From the NCBI GenBank assembly GCA_031285965.1, contig JAITVD010000047.1, forward strand, positions 25,303-89,302: a stretch of DNA of 64,000 bases, given 5' to 3'. The stretch is from Azoarcus sp. (GTDB taxonomy: Bacteria; Pseudomonadota; Gammaproteobacteria; Burkholderiales; Rhodocyclaceae). Shown in pieces: positions 31,445 through 39,760 of the stretch. Every line of letters starts with the position of its first letter. The first letter of the stretch is position 1. The notes beneath the pieces are model-generated. The model had not been told where the DNA came from. It saw only the letters and a list, made by a program, of their open reading frames with translations, and searched no databases. The position numbers were made by a program, and so were the translations under genes.

Positions 31445-32445
31445 ACTTCGCTGAAATCCGCATTCCACGCGCTTCTTTTTTCCTCTTCGCGGGGCTGCTG
31501 GCGGCTTTTTTCCTGTCGCTCGCCATTGGCTCCGCGCCAGTTCCCGTGCTGGGCGGACTGTTCGACTGGCTCATCGGCCAGCCGGGGCTGCCCGCCCTCG
31601 TCATGGGCGAAATCCGTTTGCCTCGCGCCCTGCTGGCGCTTTCCGTGGGCGCGGCGCTTGGGCTGTCCGGCGCGGCATTGCAAGGGCTGCTGCGCAACCC
31701 CCTTGCCGACCCCAGCCTCACCGGCGCGAGCCAAGGCGCGGCGCTGGGCGCAGCATCCGTTTTCTATTTCGGCGTCCTGCCGGGGCTGGGCGTTTTCGCG
31801 CCCCTGTTGGCCGGACTGGCCGGGGCGGCGCTGGCGCTCCTCCTCACCCTCTGGCTTGCCGGGTCGGGCCGACCAGCGTTGCTGCTGCTTGCGGGGCTGG
31901 CTATCGCCTCCCTTTCCGGCGCGGCGCTGGCCGCCGTGCTCAACTTTGCCCCCAATCCTTTTGCCATGCAGGAACTCGTTTTCTGGCTGCTCGGTTCCGT
32001 TTCGGAACGCGGCATGGCGCATCTGGTTTTTCTCCTGCCCGCCCTCGTCATCGGCGGGGCGCTCATCTGGCGGCAGCGCCCGTTGCTGGCTGCCCTCTCC
32101 CTCGGCGAACAAGTCACTGCCAGCTTGGGGCTGGATGTTCGGCGCGGCGGGCGCATCGTCGTTTTGGGCGCGGCCATGCTGGTCGGCTCCGCTGTGGCTA
32201 CCGCTGGAAACATCGGTTTTGTGGGGCTCATCGCCCCCCATCTGGCAAGGCCGCTGGCGCAAAACCGACCAGATCGTCTGCTTATTCCCGCCGCCGCTAT
32301 TGGCGCAACACTCGTGCTGCTCGCGGACATCGTCGCCCGCCTCATGCCACCGGGACGCGAAATCCGTCTGGGCGTTCTGACCGCGCTGATTGGCGCGCCC
32401 CTTTTCATTCGGCTCATCTGGAAAATGCGCAGAGAATGGCTCTAA
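31441..32445 (+). CDS. btuC: FecCD-family permease (cobalamin importer, BtuC type)
   Basis: 334 residues, about ten transmembrane helices. Family blocks: GEIRLPRALLALSVGAALG, LQGLLRNPLADPSLTG, and GNIGFVGLIAPHLARPL with the ATPase-coupling loop. Inner membrane. Substrate is inferred from the riboswitch and receptor. Overlaps the ATPase gene start by ten bases. Confidence 0.92.
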   Translation: MNFAEIRIPRASFFLFAGLLAAFFLSLAIGSAPVPVLGGLFDWLIGQPGLPALVMGEIRLPRALLALSVGAALGLSGAALQGLLRNPLADPSLTGASQGAALGAASVFYFGVLPGLGVFAPLLAGLAGAALALLLTLWLAGSGRPALLLLAGLAIASLSGAALAAVLNFAPNPFAMQELVFWLLGSVSERGMAHLVFLLPALVIGGALIWRQRPLLAALSLGEQVTASLGLDVRRGGRIVVLGAAMLVGSAVATAGNIGFVGLIAPHLARPLAQNRPDRLLIPAAAIGATLVLLADIVARLMPPGREIRLGVLTALIGAPLFIRLIWKMRREWL

Positions 32446-33164
32446 TCGAAGTCAAAAACCTGACGCTGAAAGACCGCCTCGACTCCGTTTCCTTCTCGGT
32501 CGAACCGGGCGAGATGCTTGCCGTCATTGGACCGAACGGCGCGGGAAAATCCTCCCTGCTGCAAAGTCTGGCCGGACTGCTGCCCGCCAGCGGCGATATT
32601 TTTCTGTCCGGCATTCCCCTGCGCGGCATCAAGCCCAACGAGCGGGCGCGGCAACTGGGCTTTCTGCCGCAATTCTGTGATAGCGCGTGGGCGCTGGCCG
32701 TTGAAGAAATCGTGGCATTGGGGCGGCTGCCTTGGCGCGACCGCGACCCCGAAGCCCTCCGGCAAGCCATGCGGGAAACCGGCATCGAGGGCATGGCGCG
32801 GAAAAGCATCAACCAGCTTTCCGGCGGCGAACAGGCGCGGGTATGGCTTGCTCGCGTGCTGGCTGGCACGCCGCAGGTTTTTCTTGCCGACGAACCCATT
32901 GCCAGCCTCGACCTCTACTATCAGGGCAAAATCATGGACATCCTGCGCCAGCACGCGAGCGGGGCGCGCAGCGTCATCCTCGCCATCCATGACCTCGCGC
33001 TGGCGGCTCGCTACTGCGACCGCTTCTGCCTGCTCAAACAGGGACGCATCCATGCCTTCGGCTCGCCCGAAACCGTCCTCACCGAAGCGGCGCTCTCGGA
33101 TGCCTTCGGCGTTCCCATCCATGTCGATTTGGCTCACTCCCCGCCCATCATCCTGCCCGCTTGA
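32436..33164 (+). CDS. btuD: ABC ATPase of the cobalamin importer (BtuD type)
   Basis: 242 residues. Walker A GPNGAGKSSLLQ (about 31-42), Q-loop in LGFLPQ, signature LSGGEQARVWLARVLA, Walker B VFLADEPIASLD, and the His switch AIHDLALAARY. Typical FhuC/BtuD class. Last transporter gene in an overlapping btuF-btuC-btuD run. Confidence 0.93.
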   Translation: MALIEVKNLTLKDRLDSVSFSVEPGEMLAVIGPNGAGKSSLLQSLAGLLPASGDIFLSGIPLRGIKPNERARQLGFLPQFCDSAWALAVEEIVALGRLPWRDRDPEALRQAMRETGIEGMARKSINQLSGGEQARVWLARVLAGTPQVFLADEPIASLDLYYQGKIMDILRQHASGARSVILAIHDLALAARYCDRFCLLKQGRIHAFGSPETVLTEAALSDAFGVPIHVDLAHSPPIILPA

Positions 33165-33172
33165 GCATTCCC

Positions 33173-33745
33173 ATGAAACCCGGCAAAAACCTGTCTGAGC
33201 TTTGCTACACCTACATCTTCGAGGCTTCGTGGCTCTGCGACTATGAAGTCGCCACCGACGAGCTTTGCGCCCAGCTTGGCATGGCGTTTTCCGCTGCCGA
33301 GGCGGATGCCGGGCTGCATGACACCCTGCCCGACCTTGAACGCCTTCAGGCGCTCGCCCTGCACGCCAATGGTTCCATTCGGGGAAAACTTGCCGTGACG
33401 GAAGCCGACCTTGATTGGCTCCACGCGCGTTACGCGCACTTCCAGCAAGAGATTGAAGCCCGCGAGCCGAATCGCCTCAAAAACTTCGTCCTCCCACGCG
33501 GCATCGCCCCTGTGCCGGAACTGCACCAAGCGCGTTCCACGGCCAAAAAAGCCCTGCGATGCCTTGTCCGCTTGGAAAGCGAACAGGCGGAGCGCGTCCG
33601 GCGGGCAATCCCCCCGGAAATCCCCCGCTTCCTCAACCTGCTCTGCAACTTCTGCTTCCTGCTCGCCGTCCTCATCAACCAGCGCCGCAAAACCGGCGAG
33701 CCACTTTTCATGAGCCAAAGCTACAAAATGAAGGAACGGCACTGA
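33173..33745 (+). CDS. PduO-type cobalamin adenosyltransferase-like protein
   Basis: 190 residues from the ATG at 33173. Similar to the helical-bundle part of PduO-type ATP:cob(I)alamin adenosyltransferases: ATDELCAQLGMAF matches the V-D-E-L-N helix, FVLPRG and LHQARSTAKKALRCLVRL match the conserved active-site blocks, and FLNLLCNFCFLLAVLINQ the last helix. The usual N-terminal ATP-binding stretch (T-R-x-G-D-x-G-x-T) is absent, so catalysis may be lost or altered. Position after btuFCD supports a corrinoid role. An upstream TTG start overlapping btuD is possible. Confidence 0.75.
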   Translation: MKPGKNLSELCYTYIFEASWLCDYEVATDELCAQLGMAFSAAEADAGLHDTLPDLERLQALALHANGSIRGKLAVTEADLDWLHARYAHFQQEIEAREPNRLKNFVLPRGIAPVPELHQARSTAKKALRCLVRLESEQAERVRRAIPPEIPRFLNLLCNFCFLLAVLINQRRKTGEPLFMSQSYKMKERH

Positions 33746-33808
33746 TAGTGTCGCAAAAAGCAGCAAAAAAGAGGTAAGCTACGCAGTTGAACTTTTTTGG
33801 TATTTGTA

Positions 33809-35572
33809 ATGTCTAAGCAGGTTTCTTCATTAAACCAACCCGCATCCCATACAGATTCGTCCGGTGTTTCAGAGCCTCTTTCCGCAAAACGTACCGACTG
33901 GGCGGGGCTAGGCTGGCTATATCTATTTTTCTGGTATTTTTCCGGCGTCATGCAGACTTTGCTGATTCCATCCAATGGAATCGAAGGTTTTCGCTGTGCG
34001 TTTTTCATGAGCTTTATGTGGTTTGCTCCCGTTCTGCTATTTCCTCGTTATACCAAGCAAATTTGCGCAGTCATTGGAATCATTCTTTGGGCTGTTTCAA
34101 TTACAAGCCTGAGCTACTGGTATATCTATGGAAGCGAATTCTCACAAAGCACCCTTTTTATTATTTTTGAGACAACCGCGCAAGAATCTCAAGAATATAT
34201 CAGCCAATACATCACTTTTCCTTTAGTGCTTGGCACTATTTTATACACGACTGTTGCCTATTTTCTTTATAAACGTTTGCGCCCAGTGCGCTTGTCACGC
34301 CCTTACGCAATAGGCTTTGCGTTCGCCGTGCTTCTCCTGAATCTTGGCGAACCTCACTTCAAATATCTCACTGGCAGAACAACCTTTGAAAGCGCCACAA
34401 ACAAATTGCTGAGGCGCATGGAACCCGCCGCGCCGTGGCAGTTTTTGATGAGTTATATTCAATACAAGGTTCAGCTTTCCAACGTCCGCACTTTCCTTAA
34501 AAATAATTCCTCTTTGCCCCCTTTGGGCAATCTCATTGACCGCTCTGGGGATACGCCGCGCACAGTAGTGCTGGTTATCGGAGAATCCACAACCCGCCGC
34601 CGCATGAGCCTGTATGGCTATCCGCGCAAAACAACGCCAAAACTGGATGCGCTGAAAGAAAAAGGGGATTTATTTGTTTTTAATGATGTCATTACCCCTC
34701 GTCCCTATACATTTGAAGTATTGAAGCTGGCTTTAAGTTTTGCCAGCCAAGAAGAAGAGGGACGCTATCTGACTGAGCCAAACATGATGAATCTCATGAA
34801 CCAGGCAGGGTACAAAATGTTTTGGATTACAAACCAGCAAGTCCTCCGCGAAGGCAATGCCTTGCAGACTTCGTTTTCGCAACAAGCAAACGCAGCAAAA
34901 TATCTGAACAATAACCGTCTCCAGAATGCCTCGCTGCCCGACCAAGTGGTTTTTGAGCCTTTCTCAGAGGTATTGCTCGACCCCGCGCCCAAAAAATTTA
35001 TTGTTCTGCATTTGCTGGGTACGCACGCAAAATATTCCCTTCGCTATACAGAGGAATACGATGTATTCACGGGGCGCGACCACGTCCCGGAAAACCTCTC
35101 AGACAGCCAAGCCGAAAGATTCAACAGCTACGACAATGCTGTGCTCTATAACGATTTCGTCGTCTCAAGCCTGATTGATATTTTTTCAAAAAGCCAGCAA
35201 AACGGCTTTTTGGTTTATTTTTCCGACCACGGCGAAGAAGTTTTCAATGACCCCAAGCACGAGATATTAGGCCGAAACGAATACCATCCGACACTGGATA
35301 TGTATGCCGTTCCTTTTATGCTTTGGATGACTCCTGAATGGAAAAAAACGCATTCCCTCAATCTTGGCTCAATGCGCGACCGACCTTACAGCAACGAACA
35401 TTTTATTCACACTTTATCCGATTTAGCAGGCTTGAGCTATGACCGCTTCCGACCCGAAATGAGCTTAGTCAATTCGGGCTTCAAACCCCATACCCGCTGG
35501 ATTGGCAATCCAAAATCCAAAAGCGGATTGCACGATTTCGATGCCATCGAACTGAATAAGCCTTTGCCGTAA
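33809..35572 (+). CDS. phosphoethanolamine transferase (EptA-like)
   Basis: 587 residues. About five N-terminal transmembrane helices (about 25-180), then a periplasmic sulfatase-fold domain. The catalytic Thr lies in VIGESTTRRRMSLYGY (about Thr261); later metal-binding blocks include LHLLGTHAKY and FSDHGEEVF. Such enzymes add phosphoethanolamine to lipid A or LPS core and can confer polymyxin resistance. The gene is clearly more AT-rich than the cobalamin genes before it, suggesting acquisition. Start ATG at 33809; an upstream TTG is unlikely. Confidence 0.9.
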   Translation: MSKQVSSLNQPASHTDSSGVSEPLSAKRTDWAGLGWLYLFFWYFSGVMQTLLIPSNGIEGFRCAFFMSFMWFAPVLLFPRYTKQICAVIGIILWAVSITSLSYWYIYGSEFSQSTLFIIFETTAQESQEYISQYITFPLVLGTILYTTVAYFLYKRLRPVRLSRPYAIGFAFAVLLLNLGEPHFKYLTGRTTFESATNKLLRRMEPAAPWQFLMSYIQYKVQLSNVRTFLKNNSSLPPLGNLIDRSGDTPRTVVLVIGESTTRRRMSLYGYPRKTTPKLDALKEKGDLFVFNDVITPRPYTFEVLKLALSFASQEEEGRYLTEPNMMNLMNQAGYKMFWITNQQVLREGNALQTSFSQQANAAKYLNNNRLQNASLPDQVVFEPFSEVLLDPAPKKFIVLHLLGTHAKYSLRYTEEYDVFTGRDHVPENLSDSQAERFNSYDNAVLYNDFVVSSLIDIFSKSQQNGFLVYFSDHGEEVFNDPKHEILGRNEYHPTLDMYAVPFMLWMTPEWKKTHSLNLGSMRDRPYSNEHFIHTLSDLAGLSYDRFRPEMSLVNSGFKPHTRWIGNPKSKSGLHDFDAIELNKPLP

Positions 35573-35688
35573 GTTTTGCTATCATGCCAAGCAGCATAAA
35601 ATAGTCTGCCCAGCGTGGCACTTTGCCGACACATCTTATTCAAATACCAAACCCTGCACCAGCAAGGCAATGCCCATATGGGATAATG

Positions 35689-36606
35689 TCAGAAATATCC
35701 GATCTGCAAAACGTTCGTCTCTATCGGCTGCTCGTTCTTAATAAGCTCGCGGATGTGTTCAATGAATCGCTTAAACATCCCAACTTGGAATGGGTTCTTC
35801 TCAAGAAACGCTAAGTATTCACCACGAAGCTGCTGACGCTTTGCCGCAGTGGAATAGTGAACCCGAACATTTGAATTAAGCCGTTTTGCTTTTCGCAGTA
35901 TGATGATTTCATCTATATCAGTCGATGCCGTGTTCTGAGGAGACATATCAAGCCACTCGCACAGTAGATAGTAGCGAGCACCGACTACTGCTGATTTCGT
36001 ATCGTGTGCTGTTGCACAAGCCTCTTGGAACATGGTTTTATCCAAGTTCGTCTTACACTCGGCAGCAACGTAGCTAATAAATGTCTCTTGTGTGGCAGCG
36101 TCTTTGAAATCAGAATGATGTGATGCACGAATAAAAAGAGGTTTCGCAATAGCGAAATCTTGATTTTTCGTTTTTATGGCAATCCCACCGCCAGGTCTTA
36201 AAGCGTCCAAACTTGAATTGAAATACACTGCTGAGAAAGATGGTGTTGGTCCAAGCGTCGCACCAATTGGAACGAGTTCCGGCAGCACCAGCGGATGAGC
36301 AGCCAAGTGAGGAAGGAATTCCTCAATTACACTATTGTCGAGCTTCAGTTGCCCCTTCTGCCGATACAAAAAATCGTTTGGGCTGTCAAAAACAAGATCA
36401 ACATCAATGTAGTTCCGGTAGCCATTGAGCAGTGCAACCATCTTGGCGAGCACCTCATCATAGCTACCCGTAACTTGCTCAATATCCTTGATCCATTGGT
36501 GATAGCGAACAACCGCAGCCTCAACGTGAGGCTTGTCAGATGGTGGCAACTTCTCGTTGGATAATGTTGCACTCAGTTTTTCTAGGTGTGGCATCGGAAA
36601 TGGCAT
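35689..36606 (-). CDS. Bpu10I-family-like type II restriction endonuclease
   Basis: 305 residues. FISYVAAECKTNLDKTMFQEA has the E-x-K half of a PD-(D/E)xK nuclease site. Neighbouring blocks (TPSFSAVYFNSSLD, KTKNQDFAIAKPLFI, YYLLCEWLDMSPQNTA, DEIIILRKAKRLNSNVR) resemble Bpu10I-type enzymes. Bpu10I itself is a heterodimer cutting an asymmetric site; only one subunit-like gene is seen here. It overlaps the methyltransferase gene by 71 bases on the same strand, a tight coupling for a restriction-modification pair. AT-rich. Confidence 0.75.
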   Translation of the reverse strand: MPFPMPHLEKLSATLSNEKLPPSDKPHVEAAVVRYHQWIKDIEQVTGSYDEVLAKMVALLNGYRNYIDVDLVFDSPNDFLYRQKGQLKLDNSVIEEFLPHLAAHPLVLPELVPIGATLGPTPSFSAVYFNSSLDALRPGGGIAIKTKNQDFAIAKPLFIRASHHSDFKDAATQETFISYVAAECKTNLDKTMFQEACATAHDTKSAVVGARYYLLCEWLDMSPQNTASTDIDEIIILRKAKRLNSNVRVHYSTAAKRQQLRGEYLAFLEKNPFQVGMFKRFIEHIRELIKNEQPIETNVLQIGYF

Positions 36607-37843
36607 AGGTTGACCTCAGTGTTTTTTCAGAATGACTGTCAAGGGCATTGAACCTTGGCGATGGCTGAACTGCCTCAACCGCAGCAACCGCCCGCTCAAT
36701 ATCCTCCTTTACATCATCCGTATTAGCCAACAGAACACTCTGTTGGAGTACGAGTGCCGCAATTTTTCGTGCAGAGTTTTCAGTATTTTGATGCCTAATT
36801 TCTTTCTCTATATGGATAATGTCCTCATAAATATGTTGTCCAAACCGATTCATAAACTCTCGTTCTTGCTTGAGAACAATTCGATACCCAACTGCCTCAA
36901 CAGCCAAGCGAGCAAAGATTTCTCCATTCAAAAATGACACCCCACGAACACGAGACTCGCGGCCAAGCACAAAGATTTGCCGTGCTGTTACAGTGGTTGC
37001 ATCCCAGAGATTTTCTAAGAGGATTGCTAAGTCAAGGCAGTATTGGATGACTGTGAGGAAACGATTTCCACGGTTCTTTCGATTCGATCCAATCTCAGTA
37101 CGAGCGACATGAAGTACATCCCAGCCGAGCACCTCCGCTGAAGCTCGGTATTGCTGGTGATAATTATAGACATTGATGTATGGGGGGGAAGTGAGCACCA
37201 AATCGAAAGGTTTCATCTTTGATGGATAGCGACCATCACCAATCAGAGCCTGTATCGGTTCACGCGAGTATGGAAGAGTAAGCACCGTCTTTCGTAGCTT
37301 CCCCCATGTCTTTTGCAACTTCGCTGAATCAACGCCTTTATAGAAGTCGGCTAAAATAATAAGTGCTTCAAATAATGAATGCACGAATTTATCAGCATAT
37401 CGAAATTGTTTTATGAGTTCTGATCCGATATTAGCGAAAGATTTTCGATCCTGTGAGGATACCGCGAATGCTCCATTTCCAACAAGAAGCGCAAGCGCAG
37501 TATCAACAGTCGCTAAGATAGTCACCCGCTCGTGCACTTGCAAATTGCAAAGTTCATAAGTTTTAGACAAAAGATATGCGGCAGGATTAACTTCGATTCC
37601 AGTGACCGCAAGCCCATAACGCGCACATTCATGGAATACAGTGCCGCTTCCACTGAACGGGTCAAGAACCCGCATCCCTAGGAGTGTGTATTTTTCCAAA
37701 AGAGCATCGACAAACTGCGGAGAAAACTGCCCGTTCCATGCAAAAAGATTGCTCCGCTCCTTCGTTTCGATGTTTAGCTTACCTTGCGGAATCTCGCTAC
37801 GATCAAGGGGAATAGCATTAAGGATTGATTGAGGGCTATACAC
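36536..37843 (-). CDS. DNA amino-methyltransferase (N4-cytosine/N6-adenine type)
   Basis: 435 residues. SAM-binding motif I in VLDPFSGSGTVFHECARYG (about 57-75) precedes catalytic motif IV TSPPYINVYNY; the S-P-P-Y tetrad points to an amino-methyltransferase. The GTG start at 37843 is supported by AGAGGT about 10 bases upstream. Presumably protects the site cut by the overlapping nuclease. Bpu10I's own partners are reported as cytosine-5 enzymes, so the specificity here may differ. Confidence 0.85.
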   Translation of the reverse strand: MYSPQSILNAIPLDRSEIPQGKLNIETKERSNLFAWNGQFSPQFVDALLEKYTLLGMRVLDPFSGSGTVFHECARYGLAVTGIEVNPAAYLLSKTYELCNLQVHERVTILATVDTALALLVGNGAFAVSSQDRKSFANIGSELIKQFRYADKFVHSLFEALIILADFYKGVDSAKLQKTWGKLRKTVLTLPYSREPIQALIGDGRYPSKMKPFDLVLTSPPYINVYNYHQQYRASAEVLGWDVLHVARTEIGSNRKNRGNRFLTVIQYCLDLAILLENLWDATTVTARQIFVLGRESRVRGVSFLNGEIFARLAVEAVGYRIVLKQEREFMNRFGQHIYEDIIHIEKEIRHQNTENSARKIAALVLQQSVLLANTDDVKEDIERAVAAVEAVQPSPRFNALDSHSEKTLRSTYAISDATPRKTECNIIQREVATI

Positions 37844-37863
37844 GCTGTACCTCTATATGTTTT

Positions 37864-38008
37864 TCATTCTCTAACAGTATCAAGTTGCTTCCAGATTCGT
37901 TCGCTGTCTTCATTAGATATTAGTAGCTTCACTAACTCCAGATTGGTTTCCCTACTGTTTTCAAGATAGCGTACCGAGACAGGCCGTCTGTCCCAGACGT
38001 TGGCGCAA
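37864..38008 (-). other. possible gene remnant beside the RM locus
   Basis: An open minus-strand stretch ending in TGA at 37864 reads VSVRYLENSRETNLELVKLL then ISNEDSERIWKQLDTVRE. It looks like the C-terminal end of a protein but has no usable start codon after the preceding stop. Another frame entering from upstream ends here (…MKLRQRLGQTACLGTLS). It may be a truncated gene at the insertion edge of the RM pair, or chance. Confidence 0.3.
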
Positions 38009-38058
38009 TTTCATATCATACCGCAGACTTACCTTTCGCATCAAATCTCCGCGCAGTT

Positions 38059-38421
38059 CTATCCGATGGTATCTGACTTCTGCCGCGAAGGTGCACTTGC
38101 GCGGGCATGGCCGACAGCGGCGACGTACAGTACAAGCGAGAGCGCGATTTCCACGCGCGCCAGCGTTCCCGCAGGGGCGGGGTCGCTGAAACGCCAAGCA
38201 CCTTCGAGGAAATACAGGAGCGCCGCCATTGTCAGCCATTGGCTTGTGTAGCGCCGACCGCGCAAAACGCCCGGTATGGCAGGGACGAGCGGCAGGCACT
38301 TGAGAATCAGCATCGAGCCGCCAGGGCGCAGCGGGGCAAGCCAGCCTTCCCAGAGCAGGCAGAGCGCGATGAGCGCCAGCAGCGCCGCGCATTCAGCGCG
38401 CGCCCACATGCGTTGTTTCAT
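38059..38421 (-). CDS. DUF2069 inner-membrane protein
   Basis: 120 residues, about four hydrophobic helices (ALLALIALCLLWEGWL, LKCLPLVPAIPGVL, TMAALLYFLEGAWR, VEIALSLVLYVAAVGHAR). The block KCLPLVPAIPGVLRGRRYTSQW is characteristic of DUF2069. Commonly adjacent to yihY in Betaproteobacteria, as here (divergent). Function unknown. Confidence 0.85.
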   Translation of the reverse strand: MKQRMWARAECAALLALIALCLLWEGWLAPLRPGGSMLILKCLPLVPAIPGVLRGRRYTSQWLTMAALLYFLEGAWRFSDPAPAGTLARVEIALSLVLYVAAVGHARASAPSRQKSDTIG

Positions 38422-38533
38422 TGCCGCGCCTCTCTGCCCGATTTGCGCGCCCTGTTCAGCCAGAAAAGATTCTGCATAAGGTTAATGGAGCCGATAGAAT
38501 CGCGGCATTCTATTCCTTGGCTCAAAACCCGTC

Positions 38534-39760
38534 ATGTCTGCGCGAACCGTTTTTCATTCGCTGCGCGATTTCATGGTGCTTTTTCATGAGCGTTTTTTGG
38601 CAACCCGCTGTTTGCAGGTGGCCGGTAGCCTGACCTATACCACCCTGCTGGCCTTGGTTCCCCTCATTACCGTGGCGTTCATGGTTTTCGGCCATCTGCC
38701 GGGCATGGAAAATCTTGGTACGTCCCTCAGCGCCTTTCTGCTGGAAAACATGCTCCCGGAAAAAGCGGGCGACATCATCACGACTTACGCGCTGCAATTT
38801 TCCGAAAAAGCGGGGCAACTGACCCTCATCGGCATCGTGATGCTGGCCGTGACGGCGCTGATGCTGCTGGCAACCATCGAGCAAGTGTTCAACCACATCT
38901 GGGGCGTTCGCCAGCCGCGCCCGCTGCTGCTGCGCATCACCGTCTATTGGTTCGTGCTCACCCTTGGCCCGCCGATTTTTGGCGCAAGCATTGCGGCGAC
39001 GGGCTATCTGATTAGCTTCTCGATGCAATGGTCGCCGGACATGCACTGGCTCAGGCTATATGCCGCACGGCTGCTTGCGCCGCTGCTGCTGAGCGTGCTG
39101 TTCGCCTTTCTGTATTACGCCGTGCCGAACCACAAAGTGCGCTTCACGCATGCGCTGGCGGGCGGGCTGGCCGCTGCTGTCGCGTTTTTCCTGATGCAGC
39201 GCGCTTTCGGGCTATTCATCGCCCGGTTTCCCACGTATACGCTGGTGTACGGCACGTTCGCCGCTTTGCCGATTTTTCTTGTCTGGCTCTATGCGTCATG
39301 GATTGTGGTGCTGCTCGGGGCGCTGATGACGGCCACCTTGCCCGTTTTCGCTGAACGGCGGCGGGTCGTCGCGTCGTTTCCCGGCTGCGAAGCGTGGGCG
39401 GCGGTCACGATGCTGACGCAGCTTGCCCACGCGCAGAGCGACGGCTCCCCAATCAGCTTCGAGGCGCTGCGCGAGCAAGCGCCGCTATCTGAACATCATG
39501 CCGAAGAAGTGCTCGGCAAGCTGGCTGAGGCCGGATGGGCAAGCCGCACCGACGAAGGCGACTGGGTGCTCGTCCGCGCCCCGGAACACATTCCGCTGGC
39601 GGAAATCGTCCGCCGTTTCGCGCTGGACATCGAGGCGTGGAAACAGACCAGCGGCGCTTCCAGCGAGGACAACGGCATCGCGCACCGCTTGGAAGAAGGG
39701 CTGCGCGTCGGCAACGAAACCTTGGCCGGACTGGTTGCCGCCCAAGGTCACTTGGCGTAA
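38534..39760 (+). CDS. YihY/BrkB-family inner-membrane protein
   Basis: 408 residues. About six transmembrane helices in the first 280 residues; family blocks AGSLTYTTLLALVPLITV and YGTFAALPIFLVWLYASW. The C-terminal about 120 residues are cytoplasmic and contain a winged-helix-like segment. Older annotations call this family ribonuclease BN, which is not supported. Overlaps the convergent downstream gene by 13 bases. Confidence 0.88.
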   Translation: MSARTVFHSLRDFMVLFHERFLATRCLQVAGSLTYTTLLALVPLITVAFMVFGHLPGMENLGTSLSAFLLENMLPEKAGDIITTYALQFSEKAGQLTLIGIVMLAVTALMLLATIEQVFNHIWGVRQPRPLLLRITVYWFVLTLGPPIFGASIAATGYLISFSMQWSPDMHWLRLYAARLLAPLLLSVLFAFLYYAVPNHKVRFTHALAGGLAAAVAFFLMQRAFGLFIARFPTYTLVYGTFAALPIFLVWLYASWIVVLLGALMTATLPVFAERRRVVASFPGCEAWAAVTMLTQLAHAQSDGSPISFEALREQAPLSEHHAEEVLGKLAEAGWASRTDEGDWVLVRAPEHIPLAEIVRRFALDIEAWKQTSGASSEDNGIAHRLEEGLRVGNETLAGLVAAQGHLA

